A stretch of DNA of 33,795 nt from Pleurobrachia bachei (taxonomy: Eukaryota; Ctenophora; Tentaculata; Cydippida; Pleurobrachiidae): NCBI GenBank assembly GCA_000695325.1, contig AVPN01000266.1:14347-48141 (forward strand), written 5' to 3'. A model generated the notes under the pieces. The model saw only the letters and a program-made list of their open reading frames with translations. It was not told the DNA's origin and made no database searches. The position numbers and the translations under genes are program-made. Positions 32,101 through 33,795 of the stretch are shown piece after piece; position 1 is the stretch's first letter; every line of letters starts with the position of its first letter.

Positions 32101-33432
32101 TAGTTATGGTAACTTGGAAATTGGGTTGTCATGGCAACTTGGAAATGGGGTTTGAATTCTCATTCAAATTTCCGAGCTAACCATATAATTCGTTTCACAA
32201 TATTTGGTTACGTAGTTCAAAATATAATTTGCTTTATGAACTACTGACAATCTGCCAAAGTTTGAAAGATTATAATTTTAAATAGGAGTCGACTGCATCG
32301 GGATGTCATACACACCCGAAATTATATATGGAATCATCAAATTTGAGATTTCAAAAGAGTTTATTGAGGGACTCAGAATGCTCAGCAGATGCTAGTGTTC
32401 AGTTACATGATTTGTTTATTGAGGAACTAAAAAAGCTAGTTTTATTCACCTGAATTGTCCCTTGTCACCAGTGACAACACGAGCATAACCATCATCGCAT
32501 GTGCCACAGGAGTGACCTGTGTAACCTGTTGGACACGTACACTGTTCCACGTGCTCAGCGGGGTTTCCTGCTGAGGATCCCCTGACTGCCTCCTCTACAA
32601 TGAACTCTGGGAGAGAACAGTGGTAATTTTGATCGGGGGGGGGGATGGTAGATCAACACGAGTTTGAGTCATATGGGGTAGTTTTTAGGGAGAGGGCGGA
32701 GAGGAATAGCTATGACAGTGTGACATCTTCTAGGGCACTCTGCTTTAACGCATAACTCCATAGCTATTAAACTGTTAGCCCTTGTCAAAACTCAAACGAA
32801 CATATAATAGTTATCCAATCCTTACCCTGACGGTACTACTCAATGTCAAGTACGCCATAATTGTCCTTACCTTGATTGACCCTCTTGCCGTGTAAAAGAG
32901 AGATAGAACATAACATTAATGATTGCGTCCTTACCTCTCAATTTCTGGTCGTGTCGATCTGATGTTGGGTAAATGGTTGTAACCTCAACTAGTGTCACAT
33001 TCCTGAGTAGATGACGGAAACTCGATCTATCAGTTTCAAATGAGCTCTCGTGTAGGTAGATGGAGAAGTCGTCTGAGTTACTAGTCGAGGGGGTTAGTGT
33101 TCCGGTTAGGTAGTTCTCCTCTCTGTACAGACGGATCAGTACCTGTAAATGATAAATATGTACTTGAGTAATCAGAGGGAGATATCCACAGAAGAGATCC
33201 GAAGGGCGATCAGAGAAATCATGCACACTAAATCATTTGATTATTTGATCTAGAAGAATTTAAATCTAGAACTGAAAAGTATCAAAATCTAGAAGAATAT
33301 CATACCTCCAGATCCTCTGTTCCAGAGAGAGTGAGTTTCATGTTGAGGGTGTATGAGTTGTAAATATCACCCAGGTTTTCTCTTTGCCACACGAATTCAG
33401 ATCCCCTGGCAGCGCCCAACCAGACCTTGTTC
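26186..33432 (-). CDS. LAMC: Laminin gamma-type chain, 5' partial, with beta-like Cys loop
   Basis: One chain of the heterotrimeric basement-membrane glycoprotein. Exons: 33306-33432, 32935-33142, 32450-32606, 31764-31882, 31496-31582, 30335-31308, 29541-30206, 28256-28481, 27865-28073, 27172-27359, 26604-26762, 26186-26324; about 1085 residues, all phases consistent. In order: part of a laminin IV-A (L4) domain (RLYREENY..FRHLLRNVTLVEV); LE/EGF-like modules starting AEHVEQCTCPTGYTGHSCGTC; then CSDNIDLSDPYSCNKQDGVC and CLYNTAGRQCERC, close to gamma chains; then about 650 residues of coiled coil, ending SRWHANCANDIPA with one Cys near the C-terminus, as in gamma chains, where it links to beta. 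Type IV-A and LE order say gamma, but the coiled coil has a Cys-rich loop (29697-29777) like beta chains. The N-terminal LN domain and first LE modules lie outside the window. Confidence 0.92.
26381..26465. repeat. Foldback in last laminin intron
   Basis: CACAAATGAAATATGTCATA near 26387 is inverted near 26445-26465 around a short loop. Confidence 0.6.
27431..27604. repeat. Foldback in laminin intron
   Basis: Arms of about 70 bp: TGTTGCAACCCTTT at 27431 faces AAGGGTTGTTGTA ending at 27604, and AAATGACAGCTCAGTA faces TGAACTGTCATTT. GCACCTCAGAAT occurs twice inside. Confidence 0.6.
28506..28547. repeat. Perfect hairpin in laminin intron
   Basis: GAAATACTGGTCCCTGAT (28506-28523) faces its exact complement at 28530-28547 with a 6 bp loop. 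It lies 25 bp from the 3' splice site of the exon 28256-28481. Confidence 0.85.
28558..29250. repeat. Large nested inverted repeat in laminin intron
   Basis: Outer ends TTTTGATTGGTTGTTTAC (28560) and GTAAACAACCAATCAAAA (29127) are exact inverted copies. Arms of over 200 bp follow, including CTGTCAAG(G/A)AAGATCGACAAATG, the TTTGAAAGAAAGTTTGACACAAG block and CCAAACTCCG. A partial third copy extends from 29146 to about 29250. Confidence 0.8.
29355..29525. repeat. AAAC microsatellite with a duplicated exon end
   Basis: AAAC repeats at about 29355-29449 and 29498-29525 surround a second copy (29471-29498) of the laminin exon end and its 5' splice site. Confidence 0.8.
29697..29777 (-). other. Cys-rich loop in the laminin coiled coil, beta-chain-like
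   Basis: Six cysteines in about 25 residues (CGAEEGDECGPCGGSRC, then DSCGGVGCGG) break the coiled coil, with another Cys at about 29645. Known beta chains have a loop of this type (CGAPG..PC..CGG..C); gamma chains, as I know them, do not. Confidence 0.75.
31893..32150. repeat. Minisatellite, ~20 bp unit, in laminin intron
   Basis: About 12 copies of TAGTTATGGTAACTTGGGGG, most regular at 32038-32118, diverging toward 31893. The array runs up to the 3' splice site of the exon ending at 31882. Confidence 0.9.
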
Positions 33433-33795
33433 CTATTATGAGAGAGATGGGGTGATTAGGGGGGACTGGGGTGTCGCGAAATTTCCCGGACACATTTCCC
33501 AGTGACGCAAGTCACTGAGTCAATACTAAATGGTTCATGTGAATTGTGATGATCACAATTCTTCAAGCCTGTTAAGTTTTAGCCACCCTCGTTTCTGTCT
33601 CGGAATGATTAAAGAAGTCTCCCATGTGACAGGTTCTTTGATGTAATTATTGTACATGACGTAACGCGCCGCGACGGAAAGGTAATGAACCTCAATCATT
33701 GACGTCTTGGGCGCGCGATTAACATGGGACCGTGGGAATTATCTGGACCGTGGGAAATTTCAACCAGATTTGCAACTTATCTGTACGGGGGGGGG
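33433..33795. other. Right edge: laminin intron sequence
   Basis: No exon seen. It holds a perfect palindrome GAATTGTGATGATCACAATTC at 33541-33561, a hairpin CAGTGAC..GTCACTG at 33500-33517, and a terminal G run at the window edge. Confidence 0.4.

Noticed and set aside
31893-32150. G-quadruplex from the GGGGG runs
   Set aside because: Loops between G runs are about 15 nt, too long for a convincing quadruplex.

Overview
The window is eukaryotic and almost certainly metazoan. Every recognisable gene is split by short introns with GT..AG borders and pyrimidine-rich acceptors, and one gene is a laminin chain. No sequence feature fixes the species. The compact genes, orphan secreted and coiled-coil proteins and a laminin mixing gamma and beta characters fit an early-branching animal such as a sponge, but that is inference only. 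All exon models below were assembled by hand, and every reported join keeps reading frame.

Layout, left to right. (1) A small coiled-coil protein, plus strand, 824-3208, of unknown function. (2) A PLP-dependent L-serine/L-threonine dehydratase, minus strand, 3388-5886, complete in seven exons and convergent with gene 1. (3) A secreted Cys-rich protein, plus strand, 6527-9056, with no family I recognise; it diverges from gene 2 across a GA/CT-rich 640 bp region. (4) An arylsulfatase B-type sulfatase, minus strand, 9377-13898, with a very large low-complexity acidic insertion near its C-terminus. (5) A doubtful small basic ORF, plus strand, 14432-14560. (6) A secreted M14 metallocarboxypeptidase, minus strand, 15059-18343, complete in twelve exons. 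(7) About 3.3 kb with no visible gene, 18344-21696, holding foldback elements. (8) A single-pass membrane protein with a Cys-rich ectodomain and two PPxY motifs (Shisa/WBP1/VOPP1-like), minus strand, 21697-23580, 5' end not found. (9) A 1.6 kb, essentially perfect 8-bp satellite, 24061-25734. (10) The C-terminal two thirds of a laminin gamma-type chain, minus strand, 26186-33432, running off the right edge.

The genes do not form a pathway. Three or four of the products are secreted, lysosomal or membrane proteins (sulfatase, carboxypeptidase, Cys-rich proteins, laminin), so the neighbourhood leans to extracellular and matrix functions, but I see no evidence of co-regulation.

The non-coding DNA is unusually full of small inverted-repeat (MITE-like) elements, nearly all intronic or intergenic: about a dozen foldbacks, a pogo/Tigger-type TIR element, a recurring 19-bp palindromic motif, and a 1 kb intronic array in which an 18-bp motif returns about every 150 bp. 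The most notable biological points are the beta-chain-like cysteine loop inside a gamma-type laminin coiled coil, an in-frame duplication in one of its LE modules, the acidic insertion in the sulfatase, and the orphan secreted protein.
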